64,000 nucleotides of DNA from Microbacterium sp. VKM Ac-2923 (GTDB taxonomy: Bacteria > Actinomycetota > Actinomycetes > Actinomycetales > Microbacteriaceae), in NCBI RefSeq assembly GCF_022815605.1, contig NZ_JALGRP010000002.1, positions 124,001 to 188,000 of the forward strand, read 5' to 3'. The translations under genes were made by a program, and so were the position numbers. Shown one piece after another: positions 52,038-60,405 of this stretch; within the stretch, counting starts at the first letter, position 1; each line of letters starts with the position of its first letter. The notes beneath the pieces are model-generated. The model saw only the letters and a program-made list of their open reading frames with translations. It did no database searches and had not been told where the DNA came from.

Positions 52038-53418
52038 CGAGCACGCTCGCTCGTGGGCGAGGAGGGCGGACCAGCAGGTACGCCCAGCGCAGGATCACCA
52101 GCAGGACGACGATTTGAGCAGCGATCCACAGCTGGGCGATCGTGTTGCCGCGGACCAGCTGCGGCATGAACGCGGCAAGCGCCAGCAGGATCAGCAACTT
52201 GTTGCCCGAGGCGCCCAGAAAGTTCGACTCGAATCGCGACAGGAGAATCCCGAGCAAAGTCATTCCGATGATGACGCCAGGGAGTCCGAGGTCGTAGAAG
52301 AGCACGCCGCTCACGCTGGGAACTGGACAATACGAGACTCCACAGGCCCCGCCGAACGCCTGAATCAAAATCTCATCACTCCATCGGGGCCCGAGACCCT
52401 TTGACAGAGCGGCCGGTAGGGGCGAGACGACGGCTTCCAACACGGTTCCGCGACCAAGGCCGTACTCGATCGTTCCCCCCAATCGTCGAGCGAGGAAGGC
52501 GATGTAGTTGAACATCTCAGTGTCGTAGGAGAGGAAGAAGTTCTCCAGTGTGCCGCCGATACCCTCTTCGCCGAAGTAATCGCCCATCGCGCCCAGAAGA
52601 TCGGTCTTGCCTTGCCTCGACCCGGAGCTGCGGACGAAGGGAATGATGGACAACGCCAGAAAAGTCGCAACGGCGAGACCCACCATCCGCCAGGTGACGA
52701 GCTTGAACCAACTCGGTGGAAGTGCTCCGAGCACCGCTGCCAGGAGGGAGGGAAGAAGGAAACGGCGTGAGCCGAGCGCGGAAGGAGGGACGATCGTCAC
52801 AACGATCATCAGCCAGTAGAGGATCGATTCCTGAACGGTAAGGCGCCGGAGTCTCTGAACTGTGATTCGGGCGTATGCGAGCACGAGCCCGGCGACCACA
52901 GGGAGGGCAGGGACGATGGCCGGTACGCCCGCCAGAGCGGCCTCACCGCCGGCGCCGCGTCCTTCGAACAGAACCACCAGGTAGCCGAATCCGCCGCCCG
53001 TCGCTGCCATGAGGAGCAACCATGCCAAAAGAATGGATGCGCTCGCCGCAGCCGCAGCCGCGATGCCGATCTCCGGCGCCGACCGATCGTGGGTTGTCGT
53101 GTATCCGAGCTCAGGCTCTTTCGCTCCCCTGGTCAACCGACCGAAGAAGTACCCGAACAGCACGAAGCTGACGGAAAGCAGCCCGACCCACGCCGCAATC
53201 TCGAAGCCCGACTCGACGTTGTTACCGCCGTAGAAGTTATACCTGTCGTACCCGACCATCATGACCGGCCGAATGCCGAAAATCGCCAACAGCATGAGCA
53301 GCGTCACCGACATCGGCGACACGAGTCCGCCCCGCCGCAAACCCGAGACGGCGATCAGACCCACGCAAGCGGTGACGATCGTGATCACGGGAACCACGAT
53401 CGACGGTTGCGGGGTCAC
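52006..53418 (-). CDS. Wzy-type O-antigen/EPS polymerase
   Basis: A 470-residue protein with about 10-12 membrane helices and a large extracytoplasmic segment (about 245-365) containing FVRSSGSRQGKTD and YDTEMFNYIAFLARRLGG. This layout fits Wzy polymerases, which join flipped repeat units; primary-sequence similarity is always weak in this family. GTG 53418 was chosen over an upstream TTG because GGGGTGG lies just before it. It is the last gene of the minus-strand half of the locus. Confidence 0.85.
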   Translation of the reverse strand: MTPQPSIVVPVITIVTACVGLIAVSGLRRGGLVSPMSVTLLMLLAIFGIRPVMMVGYDRYNFYGGNNVESGFEIAAWVGLLSVSFVLFGYFFGRLTRGAKEPELGYTTTHDRSAPEIGIAAAAAASASILLAWLLLMAATGGGFGYLVVLFEGRGAGGEAALAGVPAIVPALPVVAGLVLAYARITVQRLRRLTVQESILYWLMIVVTIVPPSALGSRRFLLPSLLAAVLGALPPSWFKLVTWRMVGLAVATFLALSIIPFVRSSGSRQGKTDLLGAMGDYFGEEGIGGTLENFFLSYDTEMFNYIAFLARRLGGTIEYGLGRGTVLEAVVSPLPAALSKGLGPRWSDEILIQAFGGACGVSYCPVPSVSGVLFYDLGLPGVIIGMTLLGILLSRFESNFLGASGNKLLILLALAAFMPQLVRGNTIAQLWIAAQIVVLLVILRWAYLLVRPPRPRASVLVSPRGVGALR

Positions 53419-53493
53419 AGAACCACCCCAGCCCAAGACCGGAGACGGGCGCGCGTTCTGACGCGGATCAGGGCGGGCGTCGGCCGCTTCGAA

Positions 53494-54513
53494 TCAACCC
53501 GCATCAGTTACACCCACCGTCCGCCGCCGCAGCGAGAAAGCGGCGAAGTACGTTCTCAGACTCAGCTTGATGAGGGCCGCCTGCGCGGCAAGACGCAGGC
53601 GCCTGCGCCCGGCCAAGACGGCCAGCTCCGACCACCGTACGAGCCGTCGACTGGGCGACGCTCGATGCAGCTGCTTCTGAAGGCGAGTTCCGGCGGACCT
53701 GCGCGCGAATTCGTTGACGACGGGAACGATGACATTCCGGTACTTGAACTCGATGAATGGGCCGTTCGCTTCCGAGGGTCCAGGTAACGTCGCGCGAACT
53801 TCGGTGGCGATGCGCAAGCAGGTCTCGAGGTCGCTCGAGTCGTACTCGTCGCTGTTCAGAATCGACCCGGGGTTCTGGAAGTAGACATATCGCGACACCG
53901 GAAGAGTCGCCACGGCCCTCGCCGCCGGAAGAATGCGGAGCATACCGCCGAGGTCGGAGTGCGCCCGCGTGGGCGGGAACGGATTCTCGCCCAACAGATC
54001 GCGTCGGAAGAGCTTGTTCCAAAGATGCCCCTGGAGGCGTCCGTCCAGGAGTCGGGTGAAGGCGACCGGGCCGGGGACGGTCTCCTCGATCGTCGCGTCG
54101 GTGATGAGACCCAGTCCGACGCCGTTCGGCGATCGCTTCGTCGCGTTGCAGACGACCACATCTGCGCCGGTCGTGCGTGCGCGCTCGTACATGTCGACGA
54201 CGATGGTGGGGTCCCACGAATCGTCCGCATCCGTGAGCCAGACGTACGCTCCGGTGGCCACGGCAAGGGCCTGGTTACGTGCGTGCGCTACTCCACGTTG
54301 CCCGGCTGCCAGCACCGTCACCTCGCCCGGAAGTACGGCGCCCCACCCGTCGATGCGGAGGCGCGAGTCATCGACGGAATGGTCGTCGACGAGAATGAAC
54401 TCGTAGTCGACACGCGTGTCCAGCGCTCGAAGATTCTCAAGCGTCCGATCGAGGTAGGAACCTGCGTTGTGAACAGGAACAATGACAGTGATCAGCGGCT
54501 TGGTGGCGTTCAT
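53494..54513 (-). CDS. Glycosyltransferase family 2
   Basis: A 339-residue GT-A enzyme: ITVIVPVHNAGSYLDRTLEN, FILVDDHSVDDSRLRI, and the metal motif WLTDADDSWDPTIV. The C-terminal part (about 230-339) is basic and helical and may bind the membrane face. Its ATG overlaps the preceding pyruvyl-transferase-like gene (ATGA). It should add one sugar to the lipid-linked repeat unit. Confidence 0.92.
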   Translation of the reverse strand: MNATKPLITVIVPVHNAGSYLDRTLENLRALDTRVDYEFILVDDHSVDDSRLRIDGWGAVLPGEVTVLAAGQRGVAHARNQALAVATGAYVWLTDADDSWDPTIVVDMYERARTTGADVVVCNATKRSPNGVGLGLITDATIEETVPGPVAFTRLLDGRLQGHLWNKLFRRDLLGENPFPPTRAHSDLGGMLRILPAARAVATLPVSRYVYFQNPGSILNSDEYDSSDLETCLRIATEVRATLPGPSEANGPFIEFKYRNVIVPVVNEFARRSAGTRLQKQLHRASPSRRLVRWSELAVLAGRRRLRLAAQAALIKLSLRTYFAAFSLRRRTVGVTDAG

Positions 54514-55583
54514 CGGCCGGCGAGAGCTCGTTGGACCCGGCTCGTCAATCGGTCGTGCGCCCGCGCCGACTTTGTGACGACTTCTTCGTGTCGACCCACC
54601 TGAGCCGAGAGGAACTCCACTATGGCGGCCGTCGAGAGTCCGGCGACATCCAAGCTGAGTCCCTCGTACTCGATGGTGGCGAAATGCGTCCGAATCTTGG
54701 CTGCGGGCGCCGGTACGACCTCGACGGGCACGGCACCGGCCTTAGCCGCCAAGATCAGGACGTGGAGCCGGTCGCTCAGAACGTACGCGCAATCCTCGTA
54801 CAACCGGCGGATCGCGTTCTCCTGGTCAAGATCGCTCCGATCTCCCCACGGAATGTACTCGGCGACGTCAGGGCCGAGCTGCGCGGCAACCTCCGCACAG
54901 CGCGCCTCGTCTTCATCCACCTGTGCCATCGTCACAATGCGCAGCCCCTGAGCCTTGGCGAATGTGGCGACGGCGGCAAGAGTCGCCGCCGTCGGGAGGG
55001 GACGCTTCCCCCGGAGCGTGATGAGAAGGCGATCGCGGCTTTCGAAGGGCGACCCGGCTGTGGCGGGCTCGGCGAAAGCGGTATCGGGCGTCAGCTCCCC
55101 CACGCGCATCCGCTCGAGCGACGGACGATCACGCCACAGCACAGTCTGCGAGATCCGTGCGCTGGCGCGATAGAACCATGCGGTAAGCGAGTCATACCCC
55201 CCGACCGCGCGTGGCGGACGGAAGATGTGCCCGCCCCGGAGACGCAGCAAGGCTGTGATGACCAGGAACATGATCTCGGACTTGAGATGTTCCCGACCCA
55301 GCGGGACCTCGCCAGGGTCCAACATGAGCAGGCGGCGACCACGTCCCAGCAGCAGACGGCGCAGCCACTCCCGTCGCTCTGCCGCACCATAGACAACCTC
55401 ATCAGGCCGCATCTGGAGCTCTTCGACCCATCCAGCGGTCGTTCGGCCGACATAGGCGTGCACCCGTCCGAACGGCCGAGACCACTCAAGAACCCTCCGG
55501 CGGATCACTGCGTCGCCCAGGTTGCCACTCACGCCCGTCAGGATGACGAAGACTTCATGATCACGGGTCGTATCCACACTCAT
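54510..55583 (-). CDS. Polysaccharide pyruvyl transferase family protein (second)
   Basis: A 357-residue member of the same family as the gene at 50931. It begins EVFVILTGVSGNLGDAVIRR, followed by LGREHLKSEIMFLV, and has VLSDRLHVLILAAKAGAVPV. ATG 55583 overlaps the upstream stop in ATGA. The two family members are not close copies, so the polymer could carry two pyruvate groups, or one copy may have another function. It sits directly after the F420-dehydrogenase-like gene. Confidence 0.88.
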   Translation of the reverse strand: MSVDTTRDHEVFVILTGVSGNLGDAVIRRRVLEWSRPFGRVHAYVGRTTAGWVEELQMRPDEVVYGAAERREWLRRLLLGRGRRLLMLDPGEVPLGREHLKSEIMFLVITALLRLRGGHIFRPPRAVGGYDSLTAWFYRASARISQTVLWRDRPSLERMRVGELTPDTAFAEPATAGSPFESRDRLLITLRGKRPLPTAATLAAVATFAKAQGLRIVTMAQVDEDEARCAEVAAQLGPDVAEYIPWGDRSDLDQENAIRRLYEDCAYVLSDRLHVLILAAKAGAVPVEVVPAPAAKIRTHFATIEYEGLSLDVAGLSTAAIVEFLSAQVGRHEEVVTKSARAHDRLTSRVQRALAGR

Positions 55584-56989
55584 CTGTTCGAAACTTTCCG
55601 GATCAGCTTCCACGACTCGCGCTGAATCTTGTTGCGCACGCGAGTCACGAAGGTCATCTTGGTCTGACTTTGGTAGGAATCGATCAGCGGTTTGATCGCG
55701 TTGAGGTAGACGTTCAGGTCTCGGGCCTCCTTGGCGTCGGCGAATGCCGTCTGGCTGACCTCGGACAAATTCCGTCGATTCCTGATGAGTCCGACTCGTT
55801 CCTCCGATACGTGGTCGTAACCGGGCTTGACGCGCTTATCGGGCCGCCAACTGCCGTCTGCATCGTCGTCCGCCAAGCGCACGGCGAGCCCATCTCGCCG
55901 GTGCCGATAATTACCCGCCTGCGTCTTCGCGACACTGTCCGGGTCGAGTTCTTCAAGTGTGATCTGACCGACCTGAGCGCCCGCACGAAGGATCTCGTCG
56001 ATGACCTCATTCCGGGTCACGACGACATTCGTGCCTCGCCAGTCGATCTCGTATTTGGAGAGCCATGCATCACCGAAGACGACGTCGGCGGTCTCGGCGA
56101 ACACGTCGTCGCAGTAGTTGCAGGCGTTCAGCTGGAAGACGGCGTGGCCCCAACTGCCCCCGACAAGCGACAGCGTCTGCGCCTCTTCGAATCGATCCGA
56201 GCCCTTCGCGCGTGCTCCGAACTTGTACTGACGAGAGGTGAGCGACGGGTCTTTAATGCGAAAGTCAACGGTTTCGAGTTCGTCCGGTGCTATGCCGAGT
56301 TGCCAGGCGAAGGACTCGGGGTACGCCATCGTCTTCAGGTGGCCGCAGACGATCCCGAGGCAGAATGCGATCTGATCCCGCAGTGTCGAGTCCTGCTCGG
56401 TCACGTGGCGGAGAGCCTTGACCGCGCACGGGATGCCGATGAAGGCGTATCGGCGGCCATCGCCGCGAATCCCACGCAGCACTTCGTCGAAGGTCGCCGG
56501 GTAGTACTTCGACTTTCGTCCGTCTCGCAGTTCTCCGATGGTGGTGGACACGACGTAGCCGAACATCGGCTGTTCGACGTTCCCGACGTGGATGACTCCG
56601 TCGATGAGTCCTCGCTCCAGGAGTCGGGAAGCCGTCCAGCTCGTCAGCCCGCCTGAGCTACTGAACGGGATCTCGCCGTCGTCCGCGACACGGCCGGCGA
56701 AAAGCGAGCGATGGTGACCGATCCGGCCGTCTTTCGGCAGGTCGGGGAACAAGCGATGGGCGACCGTGTCCTCGTCTTCAGACTCATTCGTGAATGGGCA
56801 GACGCGGCTCGCCGTCGCGAGATCCGCCGGGGAAGCACCGGCGATGTCGGCCTCGTAGTACCCGCGTGGCCGGATGGTCACCGGGATTCGCCCACCCGTT
56901 GCGACACCGCACGCGCCGCATCCGACGCACATATTGCGCTCGATGACATTGACGATGCCCGGACGGGACGACGTTTCGGGAGTGGTCAA
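55580..56989 (-). CDS. F420 hydrogenase/dehydrogenase beta-subunit-like iron-sulfur protein
   Basis: A 469-residue protein of the FrhB/FpoF-like family. It begins with a short ferredoxin-like motif (MCVGCGACG) and a later CPFTNESED Cys. The family body has IPFSSSGGLTSWTASRLLER, YAFIGIPCAVKALRHV and LNACNYCDDVFAETADVVFG. The Cys residues could hold one or two iron-sulfur clusters. Homologues in methanogens pass electrons between flavin and F420; in bacterial polysaccharide loci their role is not known. Here it forms an overlapping operon with a pyruvyl-transferase-like gene and a GT2. Confidence 0.88.
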   Translation of the reverse strand: MTTPETSSRPGIVNVIERNMCVGCGACGVATGGRIPVTIRPRGYYEADIAGASPADLATASRVCPFTNESEDEDTVAHRLFPDLPKDGRIGHHRSLFAGRVADDGEIPFSSSGGLTSWTASRLLERGLIDGVIHVGNVEQPMFGYVVSTTIGELRDGRKSKYYPATFDEVLRGIRGDGRRYAFIGIPCAVKALRHVTEQDSTLRDQIAFCLGIVCGHLKTMAYPESFAWQLGIAPDELETVDFRIKDPSLTSRQYKFGARAKGSDRFEEAQTLSLVGGSWGHAVFQLNACNYCDDVFAETADVVFGDAWLSKYEIDWRGTNVVVTRNEVIDEILRAGAQVGQITLEELDPDSVAKTQAGNYRHRRDGLAVRLADDDADGSWRPDKRVKPGYDHVSEERVGLIRNRRNLSEVSQTAFADAKEARDLNVYLNAIKPLIDSYQSQTKMTFVTRVRNKIQRESWKLIRKVSNR

Positions 56990-57241
56990 CTGTGTCCTCG
57001 CTCAGATTTACGCGTAGAAGGTGGATGCAAGACGGCCGTGCGAGCTCCCGCTCGAAGATAGTGACACCGGAGCTCGGGAATCGACGAACCGTTCTCACCC
57101 TTGGACATTGAATACGACCCGAAGCGTCCGCTTCGTGGCTTTGTCTGAACGATAACAGGCGCGCGTCGCGTCGAAAGTCTCGGAGAGATGAACAGAGTAT
57201 TTCTGCGGGCGAGCGGAGCCCCTTCCTTGACACAGACCGGC
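56990..57241. other. Intergenic region, probable promoter of the iron-sulfur protein operon
   Basis: This 252-base gap between two minus-strand genes is less GC-rich than its surroundings and holds no credible gene. No hexamer pair could be assigned with confidence. Confidence 0.4.
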
Positions 57242-58048
57242 TCACCCGAGAGCCGTCCCGACGACAACCAGGACGAGGAAGGACACGTTGTAGACGAGAT
57301 GCGCGAGCATCGCAGCCCACAGTCTTCCGGTCATGATGACCAACACCGCGGCCGCCGCTCCGACGAGGAAAAGCTGCAGCGCATCCGTCAGGGCCAACGG
57401 CGAGAAGAACGTGTGGAGCAAAACGAACCCGCCGGCGGATGAAAGAATCGCCGTCACACTCGCCGCCACGTAGCCCAAGCTGCGTCGGAAGATCTGGTAG
57501 ACGGTGACAAGCACGACGGCGCGGAAAAAGAGCTCTTCGACGATGGGTCCGACGAGGGTCGTGGGAACCACCTGGACGGCCCACCCCCGGTACGCTTCTG
57601 AGCCTCCCTCGCCTGGGAGGACCGGAAAAGGCTTCGTGTCCGCCGCGCTCACCCACCCCTGCACAGCTCGGAGGGCGAGGCCAACTGCGACCCCCCAGAG
57701 GACATCAGTGCCGCGGAACCGGAAAAGACCCGCCGGTCGGCCCCGCACAAACGCGTAGATAACAGCCACGAGCAAGAATCCCCACAGCGACGCAATGCTC
57801 GCCGAGGCCGCCCACGCCACCTGGAACCTGCTGAGAACACCGGCCGCCATGACAGACAGGCCGCCCGCGACGAGAGCGACGGCGAGAACCTTGCCGTTCC
57901 ATCGACGCACCGCCTGTCCCCCCTCGCGCCAGTCGATCCGTCTCCTGACGCGACGTCCACCCCCGTCAACGGCGCCCGAGGCTGTAGCCGCGCGCGCCGC
58001 CCCCTTACCCGCGTCATGTGAATGCGAGTCACTAAGCTGATCCGACAC
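57242..58048 (-). CDS. CPBP family intramembrane metalloprotease
   Basis: A 268-residue membrane protein of the CAAX protease / bacteriocin-processing (ABI) family. Active-site motifs are EELFFRAVVLV (EExxxR), a His in FVLLHTFFSP, and the terminal MLAHLVYNVSF. About eight helices follow a 55-residue charged cytoplasmic N-terminus. The substrate is unknown. Located in the polysaccharide locus, it might process a membrane regulator or the surface protein, but this is only context. Confidence 0.9.
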   Translation of the reverse strand: MSDQLSDSHSHDAGKGAARAATASGAVDGGGRRVRRRIDWREGGQAVRRWNGKVLAVALVAGGLSVMAAGVLSRFQVAWAASASIASLWGFLLVAVIYAFVRGRPAGLFRFRGTDVLWGVAVGLALRAVQGWVSAADTKPFPVLPGEGGSEAYRGWAVQVVPTTLVGPIVEELFFRAVVLVTVYQIFRRSLGYVAASVTAILSSAGGFVLLHTFFSPLALTDALQLFLVGAAAAVLVIMTGRLWAAMLAHLVYNVSFLVLVVVGTALG

Positions 58049-58109
58049 GTGGCAAAACTACCGCTCACCGCGCGAATGCGACGTCTGGCTCTCGACGAAA
58101 TGGGTCATC

Positions 58110-58712
58110 GTGCTCGAAATTGTTGCTGTATGCACCGGCAATCTTTGCCGCTCGCCGTTGGCTGAACTCCTCCTTCGAACGCGCCTGTCGGACATGGGGG
58201 TTGCCCTGCGGAGCGTCGGAACTCGGACGCGAGACGGGATGCAGATGCCGCCAGAGGCCGCCGCTGTCGCTGCGGCAGGCGGGGTCGCCATCGAGCTCGT
58301 CGCCGCGCATCGCTCGCAGCGCATGCAACCGGAGCACATCCGCTCGGCCGACCTCATTCTGGCCATGGCTCGCGAGCATCGGCGAGAAGTGGTTGAGCTT
58401 GCCCCAGCCCGCGTGCGCAACACTTTCACGATTCGCGAACTAGGTCGTCTCTGCGCCGACATCACCGACGCAGACCTCCGTGCAGCCGCCACCTCGCACG
58501 CATCCGGAGGCGCCTCACCCCACCACAGGATCAGGGGGATGTTGGCGGCTGTTTCCGCTCGACGGGGCATGTCGCCACAGCCGGTGGGGCTGGATGAAGA
58601 CGATGTCGTAGATCCGTTCCGTCACTCGGCGGCGACGTACCGACTCGCCGCCGAGCAGCTTACCCCCGGACTCGTTCACGTTGAACGACTGGTGCGACTC
58701 GCGCATTCGTAG
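58110..58712 (+). CDS. Low-molecular-weight protein tyrosine phosphatase (Wzb-like)
   Basis: A 200-residue phosphatase. The P-loop VCTGNLCRSP (CX5R) is at residues 8-15 and the general-acid Asp lies in DDVVDPFRHS. It is longer than usual (about 150) with an insertion near 115-165. In capsule and exopolysaccharide systems these enzymes dephosphorylate the partner tyrosine kinase. The kinase gene follows 180 bases downstream on the same strand. The GTG start is divergent from the CPBP gene. Confidence 0.92.
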   Translation: MLEIVAVCTGNLCRSPLAELLLRTRLSDMGVALRSVGTRTRDGMQMPPEAAAVAAAGGVAIELVAAHRSQRMQPEHIRSADLILAMAREHRREVVELAPARVRNTFTIRELGRLCADITDADLRAAATSHASGGASPHHRIRGMLAAVSARRGMSPQPVGLDEDDVVDPFRHSAATYRLAAEQLTPGLVHVERLVRLAHS

Positions 58713-58818
58713 CGCGCTTCGGTGGCGCGCGTTGCGGGCGGTTTCAAGACCATTGACTGCCCGTTCACTCGGCGATGAACTGAGGATAGTTTTGCGCCCC
58801 GTAAGCAAGTTCGAAACA

Positions 58819-58847
58819 TTCCGTGTGCCAGACTGATGCCCTATTCT
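58819..58847 (+). promoter_or_regulatory. Promoter of the tyrosine kinase operon
   Basis: TTCCGT (58819-58824), 17-base spacer, TATTCT (58842-58847). A leader of about 37 bases with a small CGGCCT/AGGCCG hairpin and GAGAGG ribosome site precedes ATG 58891. Confidence 0.55.
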
Positions 58848-58890
58848 CATTCGGCCTCACAAGGCCGTCAGATCCTCTCCGAGAGGCACC

Positions 58891-60405
58891 ATGGAGCTCA
58901 ACGACTACGTCCGCACCCTCCGCAAGAATTGGCTCGTCATCGTCGTGCTCACTTTCCTCGGTCTCGGAGTAGCGACCGGCTACACCCTCACGCGCACTCC
59001 CACGTACGAGTCTGAGAGCACCGTCTTCGTTTCGACCCAGGTGGGGAGTACGGCCGCAGAACTGCAGCAGGGTTCGAGCTTCACCCAGGCGCGCATCAAC
59101 ACCTATGTCGGACTCGTCACGACTCCCGTCGTCCTCGACCCGGTGATCAGCACGCTGCGCCTGAATTCCACCGCGGCGACTCTGGGCGGGTCCATCGCCG
59201 CCTCCGCGGGGCAGAACTCAACTCTCATCACCGTGACGGCCACGGACACCAATGCGGTTCGCGCGGCCGACATCGCAAATGCTGTGGCCGCGAGCCTGTC
59301 TTCCGTGGTGCCGCAACTCGAGCCTGAGGCGGATGACGGCTCCAGCCCCGTGCGCCTGAGCCGAGTGCGGGACGCCGAGCCGGCGACACAGCCCGTGTCG
59401 CCCAACGTCACCATCAACCTGCTGCTGGGCACGATGGTCGGCCTCCTGCTCGGTGTGGGTATCGCTATCCTGCGCACGCGGCTCGACACGAAAGTCCGCA
59501 CCCCTCGCGATGCCGAGGCGATCACCTCGGCACCCGGCATCGGAGCCATCGCCTTCGACGTCAGGGCGAAGGAGCGACCGCTCATTCTTCACGCTGACCC
59601 TCTCAGCCCGCGTGCAGAGTCTTTCCGCGCGCTTCGGACGAACCTGCAGTTCCTCGACATGGGGGGTCGCTCGAGCTTCGTTGTCACCAGCTCGGTGCAG
59701 AGCGAGGGAAAATCCACGACGACGATCAACCTGGCGATCGCTTTGGCGGACGCCGGCAAACGCGTGGCACTTCTCGACACCGATCTTCGCAAGCCGAAGG
59801 TCGCCGAGTACCTCGGCATCGAAGGCGGCGTCGGTTTGACCGATGTGTTGATCGGACGAGCCGATGTTCGTGACGTGATGCAGCCTTGGGGCGGTCGCAG
59901 TCTGTATGTGCTCCCCGCGGGCAAGATTCCGCCCAATCCGAGCGAGCTCCTCGGATCTCACCACATGGGGGCGTTGCTCGAGTCACTGGAGAACGCTTTC
60001 GACGTCGTCCTGTGCGACGCCCCTCCCCTCCTTCCGGTCACCGATGCCGCGATCCTTGCGCGGGTGACGAGCGGCGCGCTGATGGTCGTCGCCGCCGGCC
60101 GCACGACGCGCCATCAACTGACGGGGGCGACTGAAGCGCTCACCACGGTGGGCGCGAAGCTCGCCGGCTTCATCATGTCGATGGTGCCCACGCGCGGACC
60201 AGATTCGTACTACGCCGCATATGGATACGGCTACGGCTACGGCTACGGCTACAGGGAAGCGCCCGCCAAGGGCAGGTTCGGGCGGCGGGAACCACGGGTC
60301 GCGCGGCCGGATGGCGCCGCCGGTGCGAACGGTGGGCGGGAGGATTCGACCGGTACCAGCGCGGCTTCCCGCCGCACGGCGCGGAGCGTACGGCGGGAAG
60401 CGTGA
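58891..60405 (+). CDS. Wzz/Wzc-type polysaccharide tyrosine autokinase
   Basis: A 504-residue BY-kinase that controls polymer length and export. The N-terminal Wzz domain has helix 1 at about 15-34 and helix 2 at about 172-192. The cytoplasmic kinase has Walker A SSVQSEGKSTTTINLA, Walker A' VALLDTDLRKP and Walker B VVLCDAPPLLP. The C-terminus carries a tyrosine cluster (DSYYAAYGYGYGYGYGYREA) with eight Tyr, the likely autophosphorylation sites, then a basic Arg-rich tail. Its stop overlaps the DUF4012 gene start. The Wzb-like phosphatase is upstream. Confidence 0.96.
   Translation: MELNDYVRTLRKNWLVIVVLTFLGLGVATGYTLTRTPTYESESTVFVSTQVGSTAAELQQGSSFTQARINTYVGLVTTPVVLDPVISTLRLNSTAATLGGSIAASAGQNSTLITVTATDTNAVRAADIANAVAASLSSVVPQLEPEADDGSSPVRLSRVRDAEPATQPVSPNVTINLLLGTMVGLLLGVGIAILRTRLDTKVRTPRDAEAITSAPGIGAIAFDVRAKERPLILHADPLSPRAESFRALRTNLQFLDMGGRSSFVVTSSVQSEGKSTTTINLAIALADAGKRVALLDTDLRKPKVAEYLGIEGGVGLTDVLIGRADVRDVMQPWGGRSLYVLPAGKIPPNPSELLGSHHMGALLESLENAFDVVLCDAPPLLPVTDAAILARVTSGALMVVAAGRTTRHQLTGATEALTTVGAKLAGFIMSMVPTRGPDSYYAAYGYGYGYGYGYREAPAKGRFGRREPRVARPDGAAGANGGREDSTGTSAASRRTARSVRREA
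60223..60252. repeat. Hexanucleotide repeat encoding the Gly-Tyr tail
   Basis: GGATAC followed by four GGCTAC units encodes five Gly-Tyr pairs in the kinase tail. Gain or loss of a unit would change the number of phosphorylatable tyrosines without breaking the frame. Confidence 0.85.
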
